Of a stretch of 64,000 bases of DNA, positions 50,192 to 58,630 are shown piece by piece (within the stretch, counting starts at the first letter, position 1; every line of letters starts with the position of its first letter). Location of the stretch: assembly GCF_000024865.1 (NCBI RefSeq), contig NC_013595.1:5952001-6016000 (forward strand). Reading direction: 5' to 3'. The DNA is from Streptosporangium roseum DSM 43021 (GTDB lineage Bacteria; Actinomycetota; Actinomycetes; Streptosporangiales; Streptosporangiaceae). Made by a program: the position numbers and the translations under genes. The notes beneath the pieces were generated by a model. It saw only the letters and a list, made by a program, of their open reading frames with translations, had not been told where the DNA came from and ran no database searches.

Positions 50192-51309
50192 CCATGCTGC
50201 TCGTCACCGGCCTGCTGATCGTCGCGCTGGTCACGACGGCGGCATGGGCGATGCCCGCACTGGCGCGCCCAAGCCTGCCGTTCGGCGTGCGCGTCCCCCC
50301 CGGCCGCGTCACCGACCGGGCCGTCACCGAGCAGCGTCGCGCCTACACGCGCCGCGTCCTGGGCCTGGGCGCGCTCGCCGCGCTCGTCTCGCCTCCGCTG
50401 CTCATGCTCGGCGGGCCCGAACGGACGCCGGCCCTCGTCCCGGCGGTTCTGGTACTGGCCGACGCGGTCGCCTACTACCTGGCACACCGCGCGGTGCGGA
50501 CGGCCAAGAGCCGTGGGAACTGGTACGCCGGAAGCCGGCAGGGCGTCACCACGGACACCTCTCTACGCACCGATCCCGTGCGCGTGCCGTGGCTCTGGCT
50601 CGCTCCCGCCGCCCTCGTCCTGGTCGCCGGCGCGGTCACGGGGATCACACGGTACGGCGGGCTGCCGGCGACCCTGCCCACCCAGCGCGGGATGGGCGTG
50701 GACATCGCACAGCGCGTGAGCACCACCCCGGCGGCCGCCTTCGCCCCCGTCCTGGTCCAGGCCGTCCTCACCTTGCTCATGCCGCTGCTGGCCGCCGGGC
50801 TGACGCGTGCCCGCCCGGAGCTCGACGCCGCCCGACCCGCCGGGTCCGCCCGCCGTTACCGCGCTTACCTGAAGGGAGTGATCAGGCTCGCCTTCGCGAC
50901 CGCCGCGTGCGCGAACCTGAGCGTGTTCCTCATCGCCCTGCAGGTCTGGGAGATCCTGCGGCCTTCGATGACCGTGACCGCCGTCGCCTACCTGCCCCTG
51001 GGCGCCGCCCTGGTGGCCTGGGTCGCCTTCGAGCTCCGCGTGGGCCAGGCCGGGCACCGGCTCCCCCTGGAGCCCGGCGAGGAGGCCGAAGACTCCGAGC
51101 TCGTGCAACGCGACGACGACCGGCACTGGCACCTCGGCGGGTTCGTCTACGCCAACCGCGCCGATCCCGCCCTCTACGTGCACCAGCGGGCAGGCGGCGC
51201 CAGCTGGACGATGAACCTCGGCCATCCCCTCACCTGGGCGGTCCTGGCGGTCGTGCTCGTCGTCGCCCTGCTCGCCGCCGCCGGGGCCATCCCGCTGCCC
51301 GCCCGCTGA
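50188..51309 (+). CDS. Membrane protein with DUF1648-like and DUF5808-like parts
   Basis: A 373-residue multi-pass membrane protein with about eight hydrophobic segments. The first half resembles DUF1648 (SLPFGVRVPPGRV and later VPWLWLAPAALVL). The C-terminal part RHWHLGGFVYANRADPALYV and SWTMNLGHP has the D-x-W...G-G-x-x-Y-N...W-T-x-N pattern of DUF5808. Genes of this kind often follow YtrA-type regulators. Translationally coupled to the GntR gene. Probably an accessory or sensor of the ABC system; function unknown. Confidence 0.8.
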   Translation: MTMLLVTGLLIVALVTTAAWAMPALARPSLPFGVRVPPGRVTDRAVTEQRRAYTRRVLGLGALAALVSPPLLMLGGPERTPALVPAVLVLADAVAYYLAHRAVRTAKSRGNWYAGSRQGVTTDTSLRTDPVRVPWLWLAPAALVLVAGAVTGITRYGGLPATLPTQRGMGVDIAQRVSTTPAAAFAPVLVQAVLTLLMPLLAAGLTRARPELDAARPAGSARRYRAYLKGVIRLAFATAACANLSVFLIALQVWEILRPSMTVTAVAYLPLGAALVAWVAFELRVGQAGHRLPLEPGEEAEDSELVQRDDDRHWHLGGFVYANRADPALYVHQRAGGASWTMNLGHPLTWAVLAVVLVVALLAAAGAIPLPAR

Positions 51310-51379
51310 GATCCGCCGGCCCTGGAGCCGGCCCCGTGCCGGTCGTCCGCGGGGCGCGCGATCCGCCGCAAGCGCGCTG

Positions 51380-52009
51380 TCAGCGGATCCTCTCGCCCGC
51401 CTCCAGCATGGCGATCATTTTCTGGAGGCGGGCGGCCCGGCCATCGGGGGTCCGCGTCTGCGCAAGACGCAAGATCACGATGTAGCGGTCCGTTCTGTTG
51501 AGCAGCTCGAAGGAGCCCTTCGCCTGCCCGTTCCGCTCCAGTGCGTCCGCGAGATCGGGCGGGACGGTGGCGTTCTTCTGCGATTCGTACGCCGCGTCCC
51601 ATCTTCCGTCCGCCTTGGCGGACAGGACCTCCGCCAGACCGGGCTCCCGCATGCGCCCGGCGGCGACGAGCGCCTCGACCTTGTCGACGTTCACCTTCGA
51701 CCACAAGCTCCCCGGCCGGCGGCGCGAATACTTCTGCAGGAAGTGCGTCTCGTCGCAGGATCTGCGCTGGCTGTCGATCCAGCCGTAGCACAGTGCGACA
51801 TCGAGCGCTTCCGGGCATGTCACCGACGTCCTGCCCGAGTTCTTCTTGGCGATCTTCAACCACGCCCCGGCACACACCTCGTGATGGCCGTCCAGCCAGG
51901 ACTCCCACTGATCGGCGTCGTCGAAGGTGATGATCTCCATGCCGTCGGCCGCTTCCACGCGGATCGCCGAGTCCGGCCCGCCGTGCATCGATGAGGGTTC
52001 GCCTGTCAT
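51380..52009 (-). CDS. YdeI/OmpD-associated family protein
   Basis: 209 residues. The YdeI core is seen in WLDGHHEVCAGAWLKIAKKN, EALDVALCYGWIDSQRR, QKYSRRRPGSLWSKVNVDKV and the closing segment LNRTDRYIVILRLAQTRTPDGRAARL. Proteins of this family are cytosolic, widespread and of uncertain function (stress and peptide-resistance links). ATG at 52009 or the internal ATG 7 codons later. The gene stands alone. Confidence 0.87.
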   Translation of the reverse strand: MTGEPSSMHGGPDSAIRVEAADGMEIITFDDADQWESWLDGHHEVCAGAWLKIAKKNSGRTSVTCPEALDVALCYGWIDSQRRSCDETHFLQKYSRRRPGSLWSKVNVDKVEALVAAGRMREPGLAEVLSAKADGRWDAAYESQKNATVPPDLADALERNGQAKGSFELLNRTDRYIVILRLAQTRTPDGRAARLQKMIAMLEAGERIR

Positions 52010-52050
52010 GGAGAGAACATTACGGGCCCTTGTGGAAGGTACGGTTCCTC

Positions 52051-52092
52051 AATGCCCGGTGTTCTCGGAGAAATGCCCGGCGTTCTCGGAGA
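52051..52092. repeat. Two copies of a 21-base tandem repeat
   Basis: AATGCCCGGTGTTCTCGGAG with its final A recurs directly after itself with one change (T to C). Both copies contain TTCTCGGAGA, a small palindrome-like core. Upstream of the YdeI-type gene on its promoter side. Confidence 0.75.
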
Positions 52093-52192
52093 ACGGCCGC
52101 CCCGGCGGAGCACGCCGCCCACGGCGTAGCCGCCGGGGCGACCGAGCTCAGAGGCGCCCCACCCGGTTCAGGTGGTCGCGTCCCACGACCCG

Positions 52193-52981
52193 CTACCCGG
52201 CGAGGTGCGGGGCGCGTGCGGCGGCGGAACCGTCCCGGATCACCTCACCGGTGAGGTTGCCGTTGGCCCCCGAGCCCAGGAAGACGATGATCCTGGCCAC
52301 ATCGTCGGAGTTCGAGAGCCTGCGGCTGGGCGTGGCGGCGGCGAGGGCGTCGGTGACGGGCCTCGGAATGCCGGGGCGGCTGTCGGTCAGGGTGAGGCCG
52401 GGGGCCACGACGTTGACCAGGATCCCGTCCCGGCCACCGTTCCAGGCGAGGCTGCGGGCGAGCCCGTACAGGCCCGATTTGGCGGTCCCGTAGGGGCCCG
52501 GCCCGGGCAGGCCCTCCTCCGCGACACTTGAGGAGACCAGCACGATGCGGCCCCAGCCCCTGGCGCGCATGCCGGGCAGGACCGCGCGGACCGACGCCGC
52601 GGTTCCGACCAGGTTGGCGTTGATCATCGCCTCCCATTCCCGCAGCGGTACGTCCTCGAACCGGACGCCGGGATCCGGCGGGCCGTCACCGCCCCAGCGG
52701 ACGGCGTTGGCGACGAGGACGTCGATGCCGCCCCAGCGTTCGACGACGGTCGCGGCGGCCCGGCCGATGGTCGGCAGGTCTTCGAGGTCGAGCCGGACGA
52801 CGTGCGCCTGCCCGCCTGCGGCTTCGACGTCCGCGGCGACCTTCTCCGCCTTGTCCGGATTGTTCCGGTAGGTGATCGCCACCCGGGCGCCCTCCCGCCC
52901 GTAGGCGCGGGCGGTCGCGGCTCCGATCCCGGTCGACGCGCCGGTGACCAGGACCACACGGTCTCTGAGTTCGGTGTCCAT
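52193..52981 (-). CDS. Short-chain dehydrogenase/reductase
   Basis: A 262-residue classical SDR. TGASTGIGAATA cofactor motif, ITYRNNPDK, a VANAVRWGG segment (N-A-V instead of N-A-G), catalytic Ser in LVSSSVAEEG, and Tyr/Lys in GPYGTAKSGL. The C-terminus reads NGNLTGEVIRDGS, a variant of the usual T-G-x-x-x-x-V-D-G-G. It is encoded 62 bases downstream of the azoreductase gene on the same strand and is probably part of that MarR-controlled unit. Confidence 0.9.
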   Translation of the reverse strand: MDTELRDRVVLVTGASTGIGAATARAYGREGARVAITYRNNPDKAEKVAADVEAAGGQAHVVRLDLEDLPTIGRAAATVVERWGGIDVLVANAVRWGGDGPPDPGVRFEDVPLREWEAMINANLVGTAASVRAVLPGMRARGWGRIVLVSSSVAEEGLPGPGPYGTAKSGLYGLARSLAWNGGRDGILVNVVAPGLTLTDSRPGIPRPVTDALAAATPSRRLSNSDDVARIIVFLGSGANGNLTGEVIRDGSAAARAPHLAG

Positions 52982-53043
52982 TGTGCGGGTTGTCCTCTCG
53001 ACTTCGCTGATCGGGTACGGCCGGTGCGGGATGAAGGCCGGGC

Positions 53044-53709
53044 TCAAGAAGGCGTCCTGGCACGCACACGGGTGGCCAGGGTGTGCACCGCGTCGAGCGC
53101 CGCGGCCTGGGACGCCTCGTGCGTCTCGCGGAACTGGACGAGGAAGGGCATGACCCCGGCGTGGGTGAGCTCGGTGTGGACGAACTCCACGTCGTCCAAT
53201 CCGAGCGAGGAGAAGAAGGCGCGCAGGTAAGGCTCCTGGAAGTCGAAGGGCTCCCGGGGGGTGCCCGGTCCGTAGGCGCCGCCGCGCGCGCTCAATATCA
53301 CGGCCGACTTTCCCCCGAGCGGCAACCACGGCAGGGCCACGCGGTCGATCCATGCCTTGAGGGCGGCGGGCACCGAGAAGTTGTACATGGGGGCGCCGAC
53401 GAGCAGGACGTCCGCCGCGAGCAGTTGCTCCACCAGCGGGCGGGTGGCCGCCCAGGCCGCGGCCAGTTCGGAGGTGGCGGCGGCCGCCTCGTCCATGGCC
53501 TCGATGCCGCGCACCCCCTTCAGGGAGGACTGGGTGGCGAGCCGGACACGGGCTTCGTCGACGGGCGGCACGGGTTCCGCGACCAGGTCGCGGTAGGTGT
53601 AGGTCCCTTCGGGATTGGCCGCTCTCCACTCGGCGGCGAAGCTCTCGCCGAGCTTGCGGGAGAACGAGCCGCTCCGCGCACTGGCGTCCAGATGCAGCAG
53701 ATGCGTCAC
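53044..53709 (-). CDS. azoR: FMN-dependent NADH-azoreductase (AzoR-like)
   Basis: A 221-residue flavodoxin-fold enzyme. FMN-binding segments: LLHLDASARSGSFSRKLG (phosphate loop), VGAPMYNFSVPAALKAWIDR and SARGGAYGPGTPREPFDFQ. It reduces quinones and azo or nitro compounds with NAD(P)H and protects against electrophiles. GTG at 53709 follows GAGAGGTGG. It is divergent from a MarR gene with a palindrome between, the usual arrangement for quinone- or aldehyde-sensing regulators. Confidence 0.92.
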   Translation of the reverse strand: MTHLLHLDASARSGSFSRKLGESFAAEWRAANPEGTYTYRDLVAEPVPPVDEARVRLATQSSLKGVRGIEAMDEAAAATSELAAAWAATRPLVEQLLAADVLLVGAPMYNFSVPAALKAWIDRVALPWLPLGGKSAVILSARGGAYGPGTPREPFDFQEPYLRAFFSSLGLDDVEFVHTELTHAGVMPFLVQFRETHEASQAAALDAVHTLATRVRARTPS

Positions 53710-53736
53710 GGAACCACCTCTCATTCCAGATGATCT

Positions 53737-53748
53737 GATTTCGAAATC
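53737..53748. promoter_or_regulatory. GATTTCGAAATC palindrome, candidate MarR operator
   Basis: A perfect 12-base palindrome in the AT-rich stretch between the azoreductase and MarR genes. A looser related sequence (GGTTTTAAATC) follows near 53763-53773. Confidence 0.65.
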
Positions 53749-53804
53749 AATATAGACCAAGATGGTTTTAAATCAAGAAGATTTTTGCTTGCTATCATGC
53801 GGCC

Positions 53805-54314
53805 ATGGCCACCTCTCCCGCGTCCGCCGACCCGCCTGGCAGCTGGTTGCACGAGGACCTGCACTGGCTGTTCGCCCGGCTGAAGCAGGGCCTCTCCACG
53901 GCGGAGGCCGCGGTGGTGCGGGAGCACGGCATGAACCTCTGGGGCTACACGGTGCTGATGGCGATCGTCGAGGCGCCCGCCCGCACCCAGCTCGCCCTCG
54001 CCCAGGCCGTGTCGGTCGACAAGAGCAAACTGGTCCTCATCCTCGACGAGCTGGAGGGCGCCGGCCTGGTTCTCCGCCGGCCGGACCCCGCCGACCGCAG
54101 AGCCCGCATCATCGAGGTCACCCCCCGGGGGAGCCGCGCGCTCAAGGCCGCACGCGGTGACATCGAGGCGGTCGAGGAGCGGCTGCTGGCCGACCTCGAC
54201 GTCCCGGCACGGACCGCGCTGAGGGACGCGCTACGGCATCTCGCCGGCGCTCCCATCCTGAGGGTCGAGGACGGGCAGTCACCCGGAACCGCCTGCCCCC
54301 CGCACCAAGCCTGA
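53805..54314 (+). CDS. MarR-family regulator
   Basis: 169 residues. The winged helix is seen in RTQLALAQAVSVDKSKLVLILDELEGAGLV and RRPDPADRRARIIEVTPRG (the D-x-R-x(4-6) wing). No cysteine stands in the N-terminal helices, so sensing is probably by ligand, not thiol oxidation. ATG at 53805. The probable target is the divergent azoreductase-SDR unit through the palindrome at 53737. Confidence 0.9.
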   Translation: MATSPASADPPGSWLHEDLHWLFARLKQGLSTAEAAVVREHGMNLWGYTVLMAIVEAPARTQLALAQAVSVDKSKLVLILDELEGAGLVLRRPDPADRRARIIEVTPRGSRALKAARGDIEAVEERLLADLDVPARTALRDALRHLAGAPILRVEDGQSPGTACPPHQA

Positions 54315-54439
54315 GGGCGGCGACGCCTCCAGTCTCGGCACGGCCGCGCCGGAGGCCCTCAGCCGCGGCCCGGGGGCATGGGCCGGCGCCTTCCGCCGGC
54401 GGGGACGCCCGGGTCGGGTACGGCGTCGGCGCCGGTCAG

Positions 54440-54750
54440 CAGGGAGTCGGGCCTCGAAGCGTCCCAGCCCGGGACGCTCAGCGCGTTGAGGGCCGCGACG
54501 ATCTGCTTCTCCTCGTAGACGGAGTGCGATTCCAGCAGGGCGGCCAGGCCGTCCAGCTCGGCTCGCACACGCCGCGCCTCGGGGCCGGATCCGTTCCGGC
54601 CCCGAGGCCGCCGAGCAGCTCTCCCAGCCGCTGCAGGATCCCGGCCACGATGTGGTTGATCGCGCTCCAGCTCCTGGAGCGTGGGGCGCAGTTCGGGAAA
54701 CCGCTCCGCCAGGGCGGGGAGCGCCCCGAAGGCGGCGGCGACCATAGCAC
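54440..54750 (-). pseudogene. Hemerythrin-like (HHE) protein, broken by two indels
   Basis: Three minus-strand pieces in two frames make one hemerythrin-like helical bundle: ALAERFPELRPTLQELERD, then (one base gained near 54650) HIVAGILQRLGELLGGLGAG, then (frame restored near 54590) RRVRAELDGLAALLESHSVYEEKQ. The last piece carries the H-x(3)-E metal motif (HSVYEEKQ). The first helices of the domain are absent because the sigma-factor promoter takes their place. Two compensating indels plus truncation argue for decay. Confidence 0.65.
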
Positions 54751-54809
54751 GCCCCCCGGGGACGTACCGTGATCGGCACAGGTTTCGCCCCGGGAAAGGT
54801 GCCGCCACT

Positions 54810-55805
54810 GTGACGACCACCATCGATGACGACGTGCTGATCCTGTCCGACCACGACGAGGACGACCGCTCCTCCGGTGCCGCGGCCGCGGCCGCCAGCT
54901 CCGATGCGGTCAAGGACTACCTCCGGCGGATCGGCAAGGTCGCGCTGCTCTCCGCCGAGCAGGAAGTGGAGCTCGCCCGGCGCATCGAGGCCGGGCTGTT
55001 CGCCGCCGAATGCCTCGGCACGCAGGCCCAGGCGCCGTCCACGGTCGTGCGGGCGGAGCTGGAGTGGCTGGCCGAGGACGGCCTGCGCGCCAAGAACCAC
55101 CTGCTGGAGGCCAACCTCCGGCTGGTCGTCTCGATCGCCAAGCGCCACACCGGCCGCGGCATGGCCTTCGCCGACCTGATCCAGGAGGGCAACCTCGGCC
55201 TGATCCGCGCGGCCGAGAAGTTCGACTACACCAAGGGGTTCAAGTTCTCCACCTACGCCACCTGGTGGATCAAGCAGGCCGTCACCCGCGCGCTGGCCGA
55301 CCAGGGGCGCACCATCCGGATTCCGGTGCACATGGTCGAGGTGATCAACAAGGTGGCCCGGGTGCAGCGGCAGATGATGGTCACCCTCGGCCGCGAGCCC
55401 AGCCCGCAGGAGCTCGCCGTCGAGCTGGACATGACGGTGGAGAAGATCACCGAGGTCCAGAAGTACGGGCGTGAGCCGATCTCCCTGCACACCCCCCTGG
55501 GCGCCGAGGGCGATGCCGAGTTCGGTGACGTGATCGAGGACTCCGAGGCGATCCTGCCGGAGGAGGCGGTGACCTTCATCCTGCTGCAGCGGCAGTTGCA
55601 CGCGGTGCTGGAGGCGTTGTCCGAGCGCGAGGCCGGGGTGATGCGCCTGCGGTTCGGGCTGGCCGACGGACAGCCCAAGACCCTGGACGAGATCGGCAAG
55701 GTGTTCGGCGTCACCCGGGAGCGGATCCGCCAGATCGAGTCCAAGACCATGTCCAAGCTGCGCCACCCGGCCCGCGCCCGGGCGCTACGCGACTACCTGG
55801 GATGA
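54810..55805 (+). CDS. RNA polymerase sigma-70 factor, principal-like (HrdA/HrdD or SigB type)
   Basis: 331 residues with regions 1.2 (VKDYLRRIGKVALLSAEQEV), 2 (NLRLVVSIAKRHTGRGMAF and LIQEGNLGLIRAAEKFDYTKG, KFSTYATWWIKQAVTRAL), 3, and 4.2 (TLDEIGKVFGVTRERIRQIE). It lacks the long acidic N-terminus of the essential HrdB, so it is a non-essential paralogue. Streptomyces hrdA, C and D and mycobacterial sigB are of this type. GTG at 54810 follows GGGAAAGG. Its promoter specificity should be close to that of the main sigma factor. Confidence 0.93.
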   Translation: MTTTIDDDVLILSDHDEDDRSSGAAAAAASSDAVKDYLRRIGKVALLSAEQEVELARRIEAGLFAAECLGTQAQAPSTVVRAELEWLAEDGLRAKNHLLEANLRLVVSIAKRHTGRGMAFADLIQEGNLGLIRAAEKFDYTKGFKFSTYATWWIKQAVTRALADQGRTIRIPVHMVEVINKVARVQRQMMVTLGREPSPQELAVELDMTVEKITEVQKYGREPISLHTPLGAEGDAEFGDVIEDSEAILPEEAVTFILLQRQLHAVLEALSEREAGVMRLRFGLADGQPKTLDEIGKVFGVTRERIRQIESKTMSKLRHPARARALRDYLG

Positions 55806-56059
55806 CAGCCTCCTGGGCCGGCCGGCGGGCAGACGACTCCTGGCCGGTCCCGGTCCTGCCCGCCGACGCGACGACCGTCTCCTCCGGGCTCTGACGACCG
55901 GCCGGCCGGTGGCCGGCGGCCCGCTCTCCTGCGGATGACCGGTGGCCCGGGCGATTCAGCGACCCGGAGCACGCCGGGGGGCGCGAAACGGCCCGGACAC
56001 GGGGATGCCGTGCCGGGCCGTTCCGCACCGACCCTCGATCAGAGGAAAGGCCCAGAGGC

Positions 56060-56908
56060 TCAGGGGGTCGGAGTCGGAGTTGGGGTCGGGGTCGGGGTGA
56101 CGGTTTCCGTCACGGACGGGGTCGGGGCCGGCGTCTCCGTCGGGGTCGGGGTGGGTGGCACGGTGGGCGTCTCGGTCACCGTCGGGGTCGGGGTCGGGGT
56201 CTGCGGCGGTGTGGGGCAGGGCGTGGGGGGCCGCCACTTGACCGTGCCGGGCCACCACTGCCGGTGGTGCCACCAGTCGTTGCCGCGCCGGTTCTTCTTG
56301 CCCTGCCGCGACAGGTCGTAGACATAGGCGGCCGTGGCCGTCGTTCCCTCGCGCGTCGAGGTCAGGGCCACCCAGTCCCCCTGCCTGACCTCGCTGTTGC
56401 CGCGCTTGCCCGCGACGACGCGGGTGTCGTCGGTGATCGTGTACGCCTGCTCGAAGCCGTCGCGACTCCGCACGGTGATCGTTCCTTCGGTCACGGCGGT
56501 CGCCTCACCCGTCTGGGCGAACACCGTGACGAACACGCACGGGTCCTCCGTCCCCGCCAGGAACTCGCCGTGCACCGCGCCGGTGAGCTCCAGGGGATGC
56601 ACGGTGGGCAGCGCCGTGGGGGTCGGGGCGGGGGTCTCGGTCGGGGTGGGGGTCTCGGTCGGTGTCTCGGTGGGGGTCGCCGTAGGGGTCACCGTGGGCG
56701 TCTCGCTGATCGTCTGCGTCGGGGTGGGCGTCGCCGCCGGTGGTGGCGCGGGCGTCGCCGCCGACGCCGCGGCCATCCCGATGCCACCCGACGTCAGCAG
56801 CACCACGGCCGCGGCGACGGTCAGCGGCCGCTGAACGCCCCGGCGTGGTCCGCCCGCTCCGATCGGCTCCTGTTCGTTCGGCTTGTCACGGTTGGTTGGT
56901 GTCACCAT
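56060..56908 (-). CDS. Secreted TP-rich protein with a central DUF5666-like domain
   Basis: 282 residues. After a cytosolic start and an export segment (about 29-52), a Pro-Thr repeat region (about 53-100, T-P-T-E-T-P units) leads to a small beta-barrel-like domain (about 105-200; GTITVRSRDGFEQAYTITDD and GDWVALTSTREGTTATAAYV). A Trp/His/Arg-rich stretch (NDWWHHRQWWPG) and a second Pro-Thr tail (about 225-282) follow. Pro-Thr regions are usually extended and glycosylated on actinomycete surface proteins. ATG at 56908 follows GGAGGAC. Function unknown. Confidence 0.75.
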   Translation of the reverse strand: MVTPTNRDKPNEQEPIGAGGPRRGVQRPLTVAAAVVLLTSGGIGMAAASAATPAPPPAATPTPTQTISETPTVTPTATPTETPTETPTPTETPAPTPTALPTVHPLELTGAVHGEFLAGTEDPCVFVTVFAQTGEATAVTEGTITVRSRDGFEQAYTITDDTRVVAGKRGNSEVRQGDWVALTSTREGTTATAAYVYDLSRQGKKNRRGNDWWHHRQWWPGTVKWRPPTPCPTPPQTPTPTPTVTETPTVPPTPTPTETPAPTPSVTETVTPTPTPTPTPTP

Positions 56909-57444
56909 GTCCTCCCGTCTGAGGTGTCCCGATTGAACGCCCGCCGGCCTGAGACGGTACGAGCTTGTCGCTCACCCGCCCCGCCGCGGATGATGATCAC
57001 GACGGCTCCGTCGCAACGATCTTCCAACGGGCATCCGAAGCCTGCCCCCTTCCGCACGGCCCATGCGGCCGCCCGGCGGCCCGCCCTTGCGTGCCGCCGC
57101 CTTCCACCAGCTCACCCCGGTGATCCACGCCGGGAGAAAATCCGGTGCGGGCGGTACGGTCCCGGCCGGGAGGCCGGGACGGAGCCCACCGCCAGCCGCC
57201 CGGAGGCCGGCATCCGGGCATCCGGACGTCGGGCGGCGACCGCCGGCCGCCGGCCGGAGCGGGCAGCGGGGGCCGCCACGGCGGAGGCCCGCCCCGCGAG
57301 GGCCCGCATCGCCGCCCTCTCCGCCTGCCGCGCAGACCGCCGGTCATCGCCCGAAAGCTCAGGACAGCAGCAGATCTCCGGCACCGTACGGCAAAGCCAT
57401 GGCCGACGGCGGTTCGGCCCTCTCCCCGCGGGCAGGCGGTACAC
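56909..57444. other. Intergenic, no gene supported
   Basis: 536 GC-rich bases. Plus-strand frames are open but arginine/proline-rich without domain signals. Nothing resembles an RNA gene. The last bases hold the start of the epimerase gene, which lacks a strong ribosome-binding site. Confidence 0.5.
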
Positions 57445-58494
57445 ATGCGCGTAGTAGTCGTCGGGGCGACCGGGAACGTGGGCACGAGCGTGGTGTCCGC
57501 CCTCGTGTCCGACCAGAACATCACCTCCGTCGTGGGCCTGGCCCGGCGGCTGCCGGACTGGCGGCCGGACAGGACCACCTGGCACGCCGTGGACGTCGGC
57601 ACCGGCGACCTGGAGCCGTATCTCGCCGGCGCCGACGCGGTGGTGCACCTGGCGTGGCTGTTCCAGCCCACGCGCGACCCGGTGACGACCTGGCGGACCA
57701 ACGTCCTGGGCAGCACGCGGGTCTTCGAGGCCGCCGCGCGGCACAACGTCCCCGTGGTGGTCCACGCCTCGTCGGTGGGCGCCTACTCCCCCGGCCCGAA
57801 GGACCGGCCGGTCACCGAGGACTGGCCCACCCACGGCTGGCCGGGGGCCGCCTACGGCCGGGAGAAGGCGTACGTGGAACGCGTGCTCGACGTGTTCGAG
57901 CGGGACCACCCCGACACCCGGGTCGTGCGGCTGCGGCCGGGCTTCATCTTCAAGCGGGAGGCGGCGACCGAGCAGCGCCGGCTGTTCGGGGGCCCGTTCG
58001 TGCCCCAGCGGCTGGTACGGCCGAGCATGATCCCCATCGTCCCCGACACCCCCGGGCTCAAGTTCCAGGCGGTCCACGCCGAGGACGTCGGCGAGGCCTA
58101 CCGCCTGGCGGTCACCCGGCCGGTGTCGGGCGCCTTCAACATCGCCGCCGATCCCGTGATCGAACCGTCCGTACTGGCCGAGCTGCTCGGCGCCCGCCTG
58201 GTGCCCGTCTCCGGCTGGATGCTCAGGAGTGCCGCCGCCCTGGCCTGGCACATGCGTCTGATCCCCGCCGCGCCCGGCCTGGTCGACCTGGTGCTCAAGC
58301 TGCCGATCATGGATGTCACCCGTGCCCGTACCGAGCTCGGCTGGCAGCCGCGCCGTACGGCGGTCGACGCCCTGAAGGAGCTGCTGGAGGGCCTGCGCAC
58401 CTCCGCGGGCATGGACACCCCGCCCCTGTCGCCCGGCGCCGGCGGTCCCGCGCGGGCCGGTGAGCTGGCGAGCGGGGTCGGAGGCCGGCCGTAG
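57445..58494 (+). CDS. NAD-dependent epimerase/dehydratase (extended SDR)
   Basis: 349 residues. Rossmann motif VVVGATGNVGTSVV (G-A-T-G-x-V-G), DAVVHLAWLFQP, catalytic Ser in HASSVGAYSPG, and Y-x-x-x-K in YGREKAYVERV. The C-terminal half resembles atypical epimerases acting on unknown substrates. The last 25 residues are Gly/Pro/Ala-rich and disordered. ATG at 57445. The next gene is the catalase, 136 bases away behind its own promoter. Confidence 0.9.
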   Translation: MRVVVVGATGNVGTSVVSALVSDQNITSVVGLARRLPDWRPDRTTWHAVDVGTGDLEPYLAGADAVVHLAWLFQPTRDPVTTWRTNVLGSTRVFEAAARHNVPVVVHASSVGAYSPGPKDRPVTEDWPTHGWPGAAYGREKAYVERVLDVFERDHPDTRVVRLRPGFIFKREAATEQRRLFGGPFVPQRLVRPSMIPIVPDTPGLKFQAVHAEDVGEAYRLAVTRPVSGAFNIAADPVIEPSVLAELLGARLVPVSGWMLRSAAALAWHMRLIPAAPGLVDLVLKLPIMDVTRARTELGWQPRRTAVDALKELLEGLRTSAGMDTPPLSPGAGGPARAGELASGVGGRP

Positions 58495-58556
58495 GAACCG
58501 GAAGACGCGGCAGGGAAAACGACCGTAAAGAGCGGGGAAGACATCTCCGCCATCCC

Positions 58557-58580
58557 GTTGTGCCGATACGGGCCGGGTAT
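58557..58580 (+). promoter_or_regulatory. Sigma-B-like (general stress) promoter of the catalase gene
   Basis: GTTG (58557-58560) and GGGTAT (58575-58580) with a 14-base spacer, 50 bases before the catalase ATG. This fits the actinomycete sigma-B/sigma-F consensus GNNT-N14-16-GGGTAY. Stress control of a katE-type catalase is well known. Confidence 0.6.
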
Positions 58581-58630
58581 AGCCGTCCTGCGTCGAGGCA
58601 TCTCCGGCCCGACGACCAACAGGAGGACCC

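Noticed and set aside
56908..57445. Long plus-strand frames between the TP-rich protein and the epimerase
   Set aside because: Arg/Pro/Ala-rich, no start with a ribosome-binding site and no family resemblance.
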